A DNA stretch of 64,000 nt from Leptoclinus maculatus (lineage: Eukaryota; Chordata; Actinopteri; Perciformes; Stichaeidae): NCBI GenBank assembly GCA_032191485.1, contig JAVDOI010000003.1, forward strand, positions 3,451,694-3,515,693. Direction: 5' to 3'. The notes beneath the pieces are model-generated. The model made no database searches. It was given only the letters and a program-made list of their open reading frames with translations, and was not told the DNA's origin. Both the position numbers and the translations under genes were made by a program. Position 1 is the first letter of the stretch. Every line of letters starts with the position of its first letter. Below, piece after piece: positions 1-10,375 of this stretch.

Positions 1-511
1 GTCCATCTTTGGGACCTCTCTCCCCTCCGTCCATGACATTTGTACTAAACACAAACAGGGCCTGCGGTCTGGAGAAAAAGGTACCAAAGCATACGAGCAA
101 GATCCTGCAGACACAGTAACAGCTCCTCAACACCCCTGCTGCTCCCGAGCTCATCATAACGAGCAAAAGATCCGTTCAAACACAAACTCAAGGATGACCT
201 GATTAGATTTTAGTGATCAGGTCACTGTGGCTTCATTGAACCCATAACTCAAAAATGTAAATGCTAATTATGCACATTTTCACACAAATGTCTAATAGGA
301 TGAAATGATGAATGGTGGCTAGTTTGCGGAGGCATACAATTGGTAGTACTAGTTGTTGTTTTTTACTACGCAGTCTTATAGTTGTCTTGCGTATGTGCAC
401 TTCCTGTTTGTGGCTCGTTTTGCATCGTCTGAATGTGGGGAGAAACACAATTCCGCACCTCTATGTCCTGCGTTGTATGCAGATGGAAGACAAGAAAGTC
501 TCTTATCTCTG
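1..511. other. unclassified non-coding DNA
   Basis: No reading frame here resembles a protein and no repeat family is recognised. The short open frames overlap on both strands and lack splice signals or codon structure. Confidence 0.5.
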
Positions 512-560
512 CCAGAGAGTGACGTCAAGATGTACTGACACACCCTGAAGTACCATAGAA
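512..560. repeat. short palindromic dispersed repeat, copy 1
   Basis: Contains GTGACGTCAAGATGTACTGA followed by CACACCCTGAAGTACC. The same motif order (GATGTCA, GTGTACTGA, CACCC, a GTAC/GTGCAC arm, ACTT) recurs at about 7547 and 54127. The right arm is poorly kept in this copy, so the palindrome is weak. Confidence 0.45.
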
Positions 561-930
561 GTCCATGGGAAAAAGACTTTATTCTCTCTTGATTTATTAC
601 CTCAGTAAACATTGTAAACATGAGTTTATGGTCTCAATCTCTAGTTTCAAGTCTTCTTCATTACAGCATGATGTTCATTTAGTAAATGATGGTCCATTTA
701 CAGTCAAATAGACCATAAAGCAGAGTACGCTTTAGGGCGGGGCTACCTTGTGATTGACAAGTCGTTACCAAGGGGTTGTCCGGTCTGGGAGTTGTCTTTG
801 TTGTTGTTGTTTCACAGTTAGCTTTCAGTTCCTGAAAGTTAATTGTAACATTTCGGTCGCCTAAAAAGTTCTTATTCAGTGTTCGGTTGTACTTAACTCC
901 ACCCTCTAGTGTCACTCCTGGTTGCAAAAA
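561..930 (+). repeat. dispersed fish repeat with CAGCATGATGTTCATTT core, copy 1
   Basis: Positions 648-772 match 41693-41815 closely: a shared run from AGTCTTCTTCA through CAGCATGATGTTCATTT, AATAGACCATAAAGCAG and GGGCGGGGCTACCTTGTGATTGA. The outer limits (561 and 930) follow my recollection of longer fish copies and are less sure. There is no coding potential and the class is unknown. Confidence 0.6.
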
Positions 931-2436
931 AAAGAAAGACTAAAAATAACTCTTGTATCCATCGACGTATGTGCCTTTGGGTTGCAATAAACTGGGAAGG
1001 ACATTAAAACACTATGGCAGTGTGGGGAAAAAAAACACTTGCTATAGTTCCATTACTTCACACACTGCAGCCATTTATGCACGCAAACACACTTTGGCAG
1101 ACCTACTCATCCACTTTTACAGTTCTTTAAATGTCTTGCATTAATGGGACTTCGACAGTACGACACAGTTGGTGGGTAATCGCGTTTCTCCAAACATATT
1201 CTCAAAATGCTCCCACATAACCGCACCTGGCTTTTTGTCCCACCATGTTGTTAAAAAGAAATACAAATGTTATCACTGAGAGCATGACAGCAGCTCCCAA
1301 GGTTAGCGACAAAAACAAAACAAGAAAAAGGTTTAGCTGCAGGGATCTAAATGGAGGGCTCCTCGTGCCGCCGCGGAGCGATAACATTCAGGCTCTGCTG
1401 GGGATGTCGCTATTGTGAAGAAGCTGTAATTTAGAGAGGGGTTGGAGAAAGCTTATCTTCCTAAGCCCCAGAGCAAAATAAAGAAATAGTGGAGGAAGAA
1501 AAAAGAAGGAATAAACACAAGACGGAAGCATTAAACCACTGTCGATGGCAAACAGGAGTAAAAAAAACCTAACAAACCCACTGTTTGGACGAAGATGCAC
1601 CGCTTATTATTCATGGGATTGTTGTTAAGACTGAGGGTCGCCCTAACTGGGTCCAAAAGGTCAATTGCCGCACCACGTAGTTTTCATTCTGCCGCGGTTG
1701 TCGTCGCAGCGGGAAATGAAAAAAGGAAGTCAATAAATGAGATACTCTGCTTGAAATGCTATGACAAAGCTTTTGGGATCACCGGATGCTGAAAAAAAGC
1801 GACATCATTTCCTTTTGCCTCGGGTTTGATTCAATCTTTTTTCAAATCCACCTGAAACCCCATTTGACATAGCGCCACACCTGTGTCCTTCGAGGTACAT
1901 CTTTCTGTGGATCTTTTGACCGTAACTCTCCGGAGATATTAACATATTCTGGTGCAGAATCGCCGGCGCCGTCAACAAGTACAAAAATCACATGGGCAAA
2001 ACTTTAAGTGCTCATTATAATTGGCTCTCAAGACTGCAGTTTCGGAGTTGTCCATGTTATAAATCATGCTCTGTTATAAATTTCAGTAATTTAGGAAGAA
2101 AAGGTCCCCAGTTCTTCTTTAAAAGTTGAAGTTCCCTCTCAGCAGCGTCTTTGATAAATTGATAGCGGGTCTTTTAATCTCGCTGTACTCCTTTGGGGTC
2201 CTCCCCAATGATTGCTCTGTTGATGGGTTCTTTGCAAAGAGCCGTCCTTGTCTCACAGCAGTGAGTTTACGTCTTAGTCAGCACGAGGCTTCGTGTGCAC
2301 ACAGTGTTCCCTCGGCGCTGCTTTTTGAACGCCAACCTTCTCTTTTCGCTTGTTTATTAAGCATTCAGGTGAGCGAAATTGAGGATTAGACTGTGAAGTG
2401 CTTTTTTTTTACTGTGTAACCCTCTGTAGCTGTTAA

Positions 2437-2438
<2 letters not shown>
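931..2438. other. unclassified non-coding DNA
   Basis: No repeat or gene recognised. Short frames such as that at 1595-1792 lack family resemblance and flanking splice sites. The stretch contains A-rich runs and ends in a T9 run before the CA repeat. Confidence 0.5.

Positions 2439-2478
<40 letters not shown>
2439..2478. repeat. (CA)n microsatellite
   Basis: An uninterrupted run of 20 CA units. Confidence 0.97.
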
Positions 2479-2482
<4 letters not shown>

Positions 2483-4228
2483 TGCAGTTTGGTTTTTCGA
2501 TTGAAGATTGGAGGTTTAGTTGAGTTTAGTTGCACTTATGCCTTTGTTGTTGGCAAGTTTACATTGTTAAAGGAGCTGTTTTTAACATTCAGAGCATTAA
2601 TATAGCAGCAAACAACTATTTGCTATGTAAAGATATAGTGGAGTGACGTCTACCTATGAAGTCGCTCTCATTCTGTGTGTGTTGTCTAAATTCAGTGTGC
2701 ACACTGAATATGGTCGATTTTAAGGATGCTTTTAATTAACGCTATTATCCCACAATGCAACGCACAAAAGAGATGGAGCTGCTCACAGATAAAAAAAAAT
2801 TAAAGCAAGATAATTGCGGGTGGTGGTAAAGCTCCAAAAATAACAAATAAGTATTAAACCTTACAATATACAATGACTTTGATGTCTTTTTGTGAAGTTT
2901 AATCGGCAGTAACATTCAAAAGTTTCTGTTTGATGGTCATCGGATGTCACACGTTTTGTATCATTTCCAGTACAAAGCAGATGAAGTTATTACGAGGTAC
3001 TTTAATTTTGTGTTGATTTTGGCGGATCCTGTTTCCGAGCAATAGCTTTAGAAAAGCCCTCATTTCAGGGTCTGAACAGTCTGCCCCTTTCGGTCCTGGT
3101 TTTGGTTCTCCTGTGCCTCCCTTCCCTCCAGCGGGCCGAGCAATGTGGCCTGGGCCTCCAGCAGTGTGTTGTTGGTGTTGGCATCAGTGTTAAATTGAGT
3201 TAAAGTTCCTCACAGTTACTTTAAGTATATTGATATTTTTGTCTAAAACAGCATACTATGATTAGAATGTAGTGCATATTGTATATTTTATTAGTTTCTA
3301 GTATGAAGTCTTAAAAGTTGTACCAAGGATAGATCAGAACCAGGTCTGTTTCTGACTCAAAGTAATACATTATGATTGGATGAGGCCATTTATGATGTGA
3401 AATACAGTAGAATTTAGATTGCAATAGTGTTTGCTGAAGCGGTCATTTAAACTGCTTCAACAAAGTGCTATTGTATGCGTTTAATTATTTGTTTCTATTG
3501 TCAATAATGAAGTGAAGAACACCATCTGCCTTTGGCTGCAAACGGTACAATTTCCTGGAGAAGCTCGCTCTGCCTCCGTTGAGTGGCGGTGCCATGCCTC
3601 TCTGTGATTGGCTCAGCTGTTTCAGAGCGGTGAGACCAGCTGGGCGATTGGCTGTCGGTGTATTCATTAATCAACACACCATCCGATCTATATCCCACCT
3701 CACAACGCCATTTTGCACTTAGAGCTGCGGCACATGCATGACCCAAAAAAATCAGGGGCCCATTTTACAAAAGCAATTTGCAAGCACTATTTACCCCGCT
3801 AATGGTGCCAGTGTCCCATTTCACAAATGACTGCCACTGCCACAAATTGCAGATACAATTGAGAGTCTAGTGCTCATGCATGGGTCACAAGTATGGTGTT
3901 TCTATTGATTGGTTATAATGTGTGCGAGAGGAAATGATCATATGCTGCAGATTTTGTGAGACAGGCGTCAAATCTACCACCACACGCTGGTTTCTGCACT
4001 TGCGCCTTTAAATCGAGGCCCATAGTCTTGCTTTACATTTGTTTGATGGTTTTGTGGCCAGCTGTGACATTTTGGTTCATTTGCATCAAATGCAGAACAG
4101 TGAGTAAAAGAACAGCTTGTTTGGGGGACACATCAATGTTACCATTTTCTTCTTTTGAAATGACCATTGCATACTGGTTTCTCACCGATAGCCTTTAGGA
4201 AATACAATAGCTTATTTTCTTGGAAACA
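2479..4228. other. unclassified non-coding DNA
   Basis: No gene is visible. At 3748 the words GGGGCCCATTTTACAAAAGC resemble the terminal repeat of a fish DNA transposon, and a related word lies at 16309, but no partner end or target duplication was found. A duplicated AGTGTGCACACTGAATA-like palindrome sits near 2694-2710. Confidence 0.45.
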
Positions 4229-4700
4229 GGGATGTCACAAGAACCATGTTGATGCCAAATTCTGAAAACGTGACAACAGAACATCATGTACCGGCAAACG
4301 GGGCCGGAGAACAATGGAAAATGTACCTGATAATACGACAATGTGAACAACACATCTGTGTTGAAGTCGGCTGGAGAGCTAGTTAGCTGTTAGCCGTTAG
4401 CAGCAGGTGAGCAGCGCAGTCCTGCATGGCTAAATAACAGAGGTTGCATCAAGTTACATTACGATGCGTTCAAGCTCTTTTCACAAAAAATGAGTATTGG
4501 GCTATGGTAAATATTATCGTTATGATGTGTTCAAGTGTAATCAAGTAAAATGTAGTTTTTGGCAGGAAACTAACAATGAAATTGGCAAAAAACACTATGA
4601 AAACGAAAATAAAGGAGTGGAAGTATATTTATTGTTTTGTTTTTTACCGTCGTATCAAATTGGGTAGTGGTATTGGTATCAAAAACTACATTTCTGTGTA
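4229..4700 (+). mobile_element. hAT-like non-autonomous element, copy 1
   Basis: Starts near ACAGGGATGTCACAAGAACC, a hAT-like terminus, and ends in a GGTATTGGTATCAAAAAC-rich part. The inner part shares GTGAACAAC, GTTGAAGTCGGCTGGAG, AGCAGTCCTGC-type and GATGCGTTCAAGCTC words with 18300-18480 and 42030-42130. No transposase code is visible and the ends are approximate. The hAT assignment rests on the ends and is inferred. Confidence 0.5.
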
Positions 4701-5954
4701 TACATGAATCAGATGGTCACAGTTAAAAAGCAAACAGTCCTTGCTGTGCTGAGCTTTAGGTTTGTGAATCATGTCTTTGCCTTGGTTCCATTTTGTCATG
4801 TATGTGCACAATTATAATACAGAGATGTGTTGAAAGTAGTCTATGATTATACAGATCCCAGTCAGATATTCTTTATTGTTCCTATAGCGTGAACACAGTC
4901 AGTTAGTTGGCATCCTTCCCTTGAACTGTAACTAAGATGTGTTGCACTGCATGGCCCGTGTTCCACATGATTACATAAAGTGGTGTAATGGTGTTGTAAT
5001 TAGTTATAATACGCTACTGGCAAGCACATCCTTGGATGCAGGGAAAACTGCCAAAAAAACATTAGACACGAGCTAAAAGATGTAGCGCTGTGTGCCTCTG
5101 ATGATCACTTTGTGCAACTGCAAATTCCGCCCTTGAAACATCGGGGTTTTTAACGGAGAGTGTAAAGAAACTAAATCGAACCCACAGCGAACACCATTGA
5201 GGTGCAGAACGTGTGTTGGAGAGTGCCCCGCTGTATCCCATGCTAATCCAATCTGATGAACCAACAGTTGTGATCTGTCTCAGCCAGTATGCACAGTGTG
5301 CAGGGATGGCGGTGGATTGTTATTGTGAATTGAGACGTTGAGTTTTTGCTCCCAATAGACAATCTGTGCCAGAAAAAAAACCCACCAAACAATATCTTAG
5401 TATTTTATTTTTGCTGGTGAAGCGAACAAAGAAAAAAAAAGGAAAAGCCACACAGCCTCAGGCGCTGAGCCCGTATAATCCCACAGCAGGCTCTCCTTTA
5501 GATGTCAACAGTGGCAACAAAGCCTCAATTTGTTGCTTGGATGAAGTGGGTGCTGAAGGGAAGCAAGGAGACACAGACACGGCCTCTCGCACTCGTGGGG
5601 AAAGATAATGTGAACAAATTGTTTTGATAAATAGTCACCTTATGAATATTTAATAATGGTTCTTATCTAAGAGTGGTCAGAGTCCTCACCAGTATTTAAA
5701 ACACGGACTGAGAGTCAATATCTGCTCTCTGAGATCCTTGCGCATCTCTCAACAAGATATTTTTTTGTTTTATTGCTGCTGATGCTTAGGAACCCAGTTT
5801 CATTAGAATCTCGTCACTTCTGCATTGGGCTAAAGTTCCTTGTGGGGCTAACACTCAGACCAAGACTTGGGCTGTGACCGTGTATTTACAACCCATTATC
5901 ACGCAGAGCAACTGATGTAGTATATAAGGAGTAAGAAAGTCTGCATAGGGCAGG
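4701..5954. other. unclassified non-coding DNA
   Basis: No gene or familiar repeat. The frame at 5366-5608 is lysine-rich through an A-rich run and has no family signature. Confidence 0.5.
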
Positions 5955-6190
5955 TGAGGACTGGTCAAACAAACACAGGACTTTCACCCAGGAGGCCGCT
6001 GTGCGTGTCACATGTGAAACCAAGTCAACGTTGCATTTTACCTTCATTTTGTTAAGTAACTTCCATACTCATTTGAACCCAAACCAAGATCTTTTCCTAA
6101 AACCTAACCGAGTACTTTTGTTGCATCAGTAAACCTAAAAACCAAATAAACTTACGTGAGAAGTTTATTTTTGCATCTAATGAGGTAATG
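5955..6190 (+). repeat. 'CTAAACCTAACC' dispersed repeat, copy A
   Basis: Order of parts: GGTCAAACAAACACAGGACT, CACCCAGGAGGCCGCTG, GTGAAACCAAGTCAACG, AACCCAAACCAAGATCTTTT, CCTAAAACCTAACCGAGTA, TTTTGTTGCAT and AAACCTAAAAACCAAATAAA. The same order occurs in eight other places in the window, on both strands. No open frame; class unknown. Confidence 0.65.
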
Positions 6191-7540
6191 AGCTTTGTTT
6201 TTGTGATTGATGTTCCCACTTTTAAATGGGAAATGTGTCGCCAAAATGTTAGTTCTTTTTTCTTTGTTCAATGTTTTAAACTAACATTATCAACAGAATG
6301 TGAAGACATTACAGTGTTGATGTCGTGCCAAAGACGTCTATGCAGTGTTGCAGAGATACCTCGTGAAATGAGCACGCTAACCAGCTAGCCCTGACCCATT
6401 CTGTCTTGTAACACCACTTGTACCTCCAGAGGCGCTAGAGAGTCACTGTAGCGTCCAGTCCAACGTTAGAGGACAGAGAAGTAATTTCAGTTATTTAGCA
6501 GATAGTTAACAAATAAGGAGAGAGCTGCTTTGGAAAAATCTTGGAACGATTGTACCGTCTGCTGTTACACACACACACCTGTGCAATAAGGCAAACGCAT
6601 GTATATGTATTGAGCATCCATCATGCTGCTCATTTGTAATAACTGTGTCATAACACTTCCCATGATCCATTTGGTATGATGTTTTAAAGCGCCTTGAGCA
6701 GACTAAGGTATCGAGCTGTAACCCTGTGAACATAGCGGATAATCAGTGAACAATGCCCTGGCTGACCTAAGCTGAGCTCCTCTTTGTCCGCATGATTCAG
6801 ACTCACTGAAAGGCAAATTATCCCAGAAACTGTTGCTCGATTCTTCAGCTCGAGTAAATTGCTTCCCCTTCCCTCAAGCAACAATAGCCGTCTCATTGAC
6901 AGAGACTCGGCTTACTGGCCCCAAAAAATAAATCTTGTCACTCAATGTTACTCTTGTGTCCATCATGCAGCTCATTCTTTTTGTGCTCTTTTTCTGCACG
7001 GCGCTGCATGAGGGGTGGCCCTGTGGCGTCCACTGCTCCTTCACAAACAGGGCACCCACTGATCCTAGTCAAGCGCCAATTCTGGAACTGTGTCGACAGT
7101 CTTTCATCCACCTGTGATGCGGAAGAGCCCCCCATGCATCAGGCATCACAGTGTGCACAAAGCTGTGGGGCCACTCATAGGAGGAGGAGACGACAAACAG
7201 AGATGCCGGGTGATCGGTTAAAGTTTGTCTCCAGTGTTTCTTTTACACTTTCAAATAGACGCTACAGGATAATAGGAGTTTGACTGAGCAAGGTGAAAGT
7301 AACGACACCTGATTATAGAAGTACCCGGAACTAAAGGGAACTTCAATGAATTTACTTCAAGTCATAGTTTGTACCACTAATAGTGTCATCAGGGATATTA
7401 TCTCAATGTCTATAGAACATTTTAAAATGATGCTAATGATAATATAATAATAATTGTCAATACCGGTTATAGCAACACCCGTAGAGTACGCTAATACTGA
7501 ATGAATCTGAAACACTGTGTTTTACTGCTTTCTTTGTTCT
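6191..7540. other. unclassified non-coding DNA
   Basis: Several short frames overlap on both strands around 6680-7280, none with a recognisable domain. No repeat family is recognised. Confidence 0.5.
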
Positions 7541-7544
7541 TTGT

Positions 7545-7600
7545 GCTCTATGATGTCACTGTGTACTGACACACCCCTGGGTACACTTCTACATAACCAC
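7545..7600. repeat. short palindromic dispersed repeat, copy 2
   Basis: TATGATGTCACTGTGTACT is followed by a short CACACCCC spacer and GGGTACACTTCTACATAA. The two arms are partly complementary, so the unit can fold into a hairpin. It is related to the units at 512 and 54127. Confidence 0.55.
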
Positions 7601-7954
7601 AGCAAATGTAAAACCACGAGGCTGCAGGGTTTATGATTTTGTCCATTGGAGTTTACCAGGAAAAGGGGGGGGGGGGGGGGGGGGGGGGAAATCTAACAAA
7701 ACATGAAAATGGTTGCATTATGAGAAATGAAATATCCAGCATTTTTGGAGATTGACCCATACTTCTGTCAAAGTTTCGGTTATTCCAATGAAGAAATTTC
7801 TGTCTCTGATGTTTTTGTGTGTGCTGTTTTGAAGTGGGCAGGGCTCTGTTGAAAAAAATAAATGCTGATGACACATATTTGCATGCACTGAGCAATTTTT
7901 GTGTTGGAATCTGATAACAGGTGCTGGCTTTGGCTGCTTATGTTGCCGTAAAGG
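7601..7954. repeat. G24 homopolymer within unclassified DNA
   Basis: A run of 24 G at 7665-7688 follows AAAA. The rest of the stretch is unclassified. Confidence 0.75.
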
Positions 7955-8067
7955 ATGCACTGATACTGATATCGGATATCAGTCCCACACTGACTCAAAT
8001 AGCTGGATTAGATATGTCTGGAAAAGTCTTTGAGAGTAAAACTATATGACACTTTTTTTTTTTTTTT
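7955..8067. mobile_element. hAT-like terminal remnant and T run
   Basis: GGATGCACTGATACTGATAT followed by CGGATATCAG resembles ends of fish hAT elements with 'GATACTGATATCGG' termini. Only one end is visible. A T run at 8053-8067 closes the stretch. Confidence 0.35.
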
Positions 8068-9114
8068 CGGCTTTTTCCGGACCGACAGACATTGAGTGAA
8101 ATTGATTATTCTTGTCTAGTTGGCAGATGATTGATGTAGTCAGTTTCTGTACTAGAGACACTTTCAACTAGTTCCCTCATTAGGAATGTATCTCCTCCGT
8201 TGATAGCAAAAGCACGCAACGTTTTGATTATTTGAAATGATTAAACACAATTAAAGTTCATGTGCTTAGTAGCGGATTCGCCGCTGCAGAAAAAATAATG
8301 GACTTCGTCACTCTCGTGAAATGTTTCAGCGGGGTGATAGTCATGAGAAGAGCCTTTTTTCTGACAGCAGTGTTTTTTTTTCTGACGCCACGACAGATGT
8401 TGCAAATGTTACCCGAAGCGGCGGGCGGACTCAAGACAGCCTCGTGGATGACAAGTGACGGGCTTGAAGATTGCTAGCAATAGAGCTGTGGACTTCTTCA
8501 TCCTCCGCGTCTCTCTCGGGCCCCTGACACTATTGCAAAGAGACAACTGGGACGGACTAATAAACATCACAGGGTGCCAGGTCCGCCCTAGACCGGACCG
8601 CCAGAACACACGCCGTCTTTGTGCCCAGGCTTGAATTGATAGCTGTGGTAGTTTAGGTTCTGACGAGGCTGTTGTCTATCTATCTGAATGGCGCCCTTCT
8701 CTCGCTGACTCTCCCCCCAGCGGCTGCTCCGACACGCTTTAAACGTGCTTAGTACCCCTGGAATTTATCAATGGCTACAATGACCTTTTAGATTGGGATG
8801 CATGTGTTTCATTGTGTTCATTCAGTAGTAGAATTAATTTTTTTGTTGGGGGATGAAAAAAATATGAAAGGCAATGTAAAGGTCACAGTTATTAGCAAAA
8901 AGTCAACTATATTAGCTACAGATCAGACTCTTAAGGTTCCATTTTTCAGCCTTTGAAGAGGCGAGACACACTTAAAGCATTACATAAATACTTTGTTATC
9001 ATATCGGCCTTTATTGCTTTACATAACTGTGAACGCCATAGAATCAGCTGACAGATGTTACATCACCGGGCCAGTTGTGTCTCAATTAGTCTGAAGTGCT
9101 CGTGTAAACATTGT
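8068..9114. other. unclassified non-coding DNA
   Basis: No gene or recognised repeat. The part 8400-8720 is somewhat richer in CpG, but has no exon signals that I trust. Confidence 0.5.
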
Positions 9115-9122
9115 CTCTAGGT
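9115..9122. repeat. 8-bp target site duplication, left copy
   Basis: CTCTAGGT directly precedes the left inverted repeat and is repeated exactly at 10200-10207. Eight base pairs is the length made by hAT transposases. Confidence 0.9.
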
Positions 9123-10199
9123 CAGGGGTGTCAAACATACGGCCCGCGGGCCGGATGCGGCCCGCCACGTCGTTTTATGTGGCCCGCGAATCCGCCAGCA
9201 AAAAAAAAAAAAAAAAATCTTTTTTTTACATTTTTTTTTTACAAAAATTTAAAGTTAGACTTGAAAATAAAAATATCCCCATGGTCGAAATTATGAGATA
9301 GAAAGTCGAAATTATGAGATAGCATGTTGTCTGTGTAACATTAAAACTATCACAACAGGTGGACAGGAGAGGCAACAGCCCATAAAGAGGTTTTCCAACA
9401 AGAGATTGGGTCTTTCTCAACATGCGTACTTCTCTGTACTTGTAAACTCGTGGACTTGTGAAACGTCATCAGTCTCAGCCTAAGTACTGTTCCAATTCAA
9501 AGTTCACATCAAGCCAAGCACGGTCCAAATGCCCGGATGTGGCTCGCTACAGCCCAGTCATGCTTAAAGGTGTGTGAGCAGCTGTGCTCTGACCAGATAC
9601 AGACTTTTAAAAGTTCAGTTTGTGAAGAAACACCATCGCAGACCGAGTTCAGGAACTAGCAGCTAATCTAACAACACAGCTAGCTAAGAGACGAGCAGGT
9701 ACTCGTCTTCTTCATTAGCTGTTGATGAAAGCACAGACAACACGGACACATCATCTATCCGTGTTCATAAGACCTGACTCTCAGGAGCTCTTGGATGTAG
9801 CTGCCATGCACGGGACGATGACGGGGAGACATTAGTGATGCAGAGGTGACAAAAATAGCTTTGAACAAAGTTAATGTAATAACTTGTTCTTGATGATATT
9901 AGTCTTTGTTATTTTCTTTAATAGTTTGATCTTTGATAGAGTAATGTGGGTTTCTTAACCCTAAATTAAAATGATTTATGTTATAATAACAGAAATGTGC
10001 TTAAATATAATTTTACATTCATATAACTGCATGTACAATCTTTTTACACTTGAATAAACAATAATCAAATGTAGAGACAGTTGTTTAACAATATGTTAGG
10101 AGTAGTTACATTTATACAGTCTTACATTTACAACCGGCCCTTTGAGGGCGACCATGATGCTGATGTGGCCCCAGAGGGAACATGAGTTTGACACCCCTG
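9123..10199 (+). mobile_element. decayed hAT DNA transposon, Charlie/GTF2IRD2-like
   Basis: The left end is CAGGGGTGTCAAAC at 9123-9136 and the right end is its complement at 10186-10199. Both are flanked by CTCTAGGT, so insertion boundaries are exact. At 1077 bp it is much shorter than an autonomous hAT element (about 3 kb), which points to internal deletion. The left end continues into CG-rich sequence (GGCCCGCGGGCC), then an A17 run and a T-rich stretch. Transposase remains lie at about 9630-9830. No intact frame remains, so mobility would need a transposase supplied elsewhere. Confidence 0.9.
9630..9835 (+). pseudogene. hAT transposase remnant
   Basis: Three short coding scraps can be read: ADRVQELAANLTTQLAKR at about 9639-9692, SLAVDESTDNTDTSS at about 9713-9757, and ELLDVAAMHGTMTG at about 9785-9827. 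VDESTD matches the motif carrying the first catalytic aspartate of hAT transposases, and the MHGTxTG word is typical of the GTF2IRD2/ZBED5-related Charlie branch. They are separated by frameshifts and stops, so this is a pseudogene. Assignment is from motif memory. Confidence 0.7.
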
Positions 10200-10207
10200 C
10201 TCTAGGT
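10200..10207. repeat. 8-bp target site duplication, right copy
   Basis: CTCTAGGT, identical to 9115-9122. Confidence 0.9.
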
Positions 10208-10289
10208 GATCATTTAAAGATAGGAGAAACAGGCCCGGCGTGCATCTTTATAATGTCTGTGATAATGGCTTGTGATAATAGCTGTTCAT

Positions 10290-10336
10290 TAATAGATATA
10301 TATATATATATCTCTATATATATATATCTATATATA

Positions 10337-10372
<36 letters not shown>
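10290..10372. repeat. (TA)n microsatellite with TC interruptions
   Basis: TA units broken by four short TCTA or TCTC interruptions. Open frames with runs of Ile-Tyr here are artefacts of the repeat. Confidence 0.95.

Positions 10373-10375
<3 letters not shown>

Noticed and set aside
3748..3770. GGGGCCCATTTT words at 3748 and 16309 as ends of a DNA transposon
   Set aside because: Only about 20 bases match, in the same direction 12.5 kb apart, with no inverted partner or target duplication.
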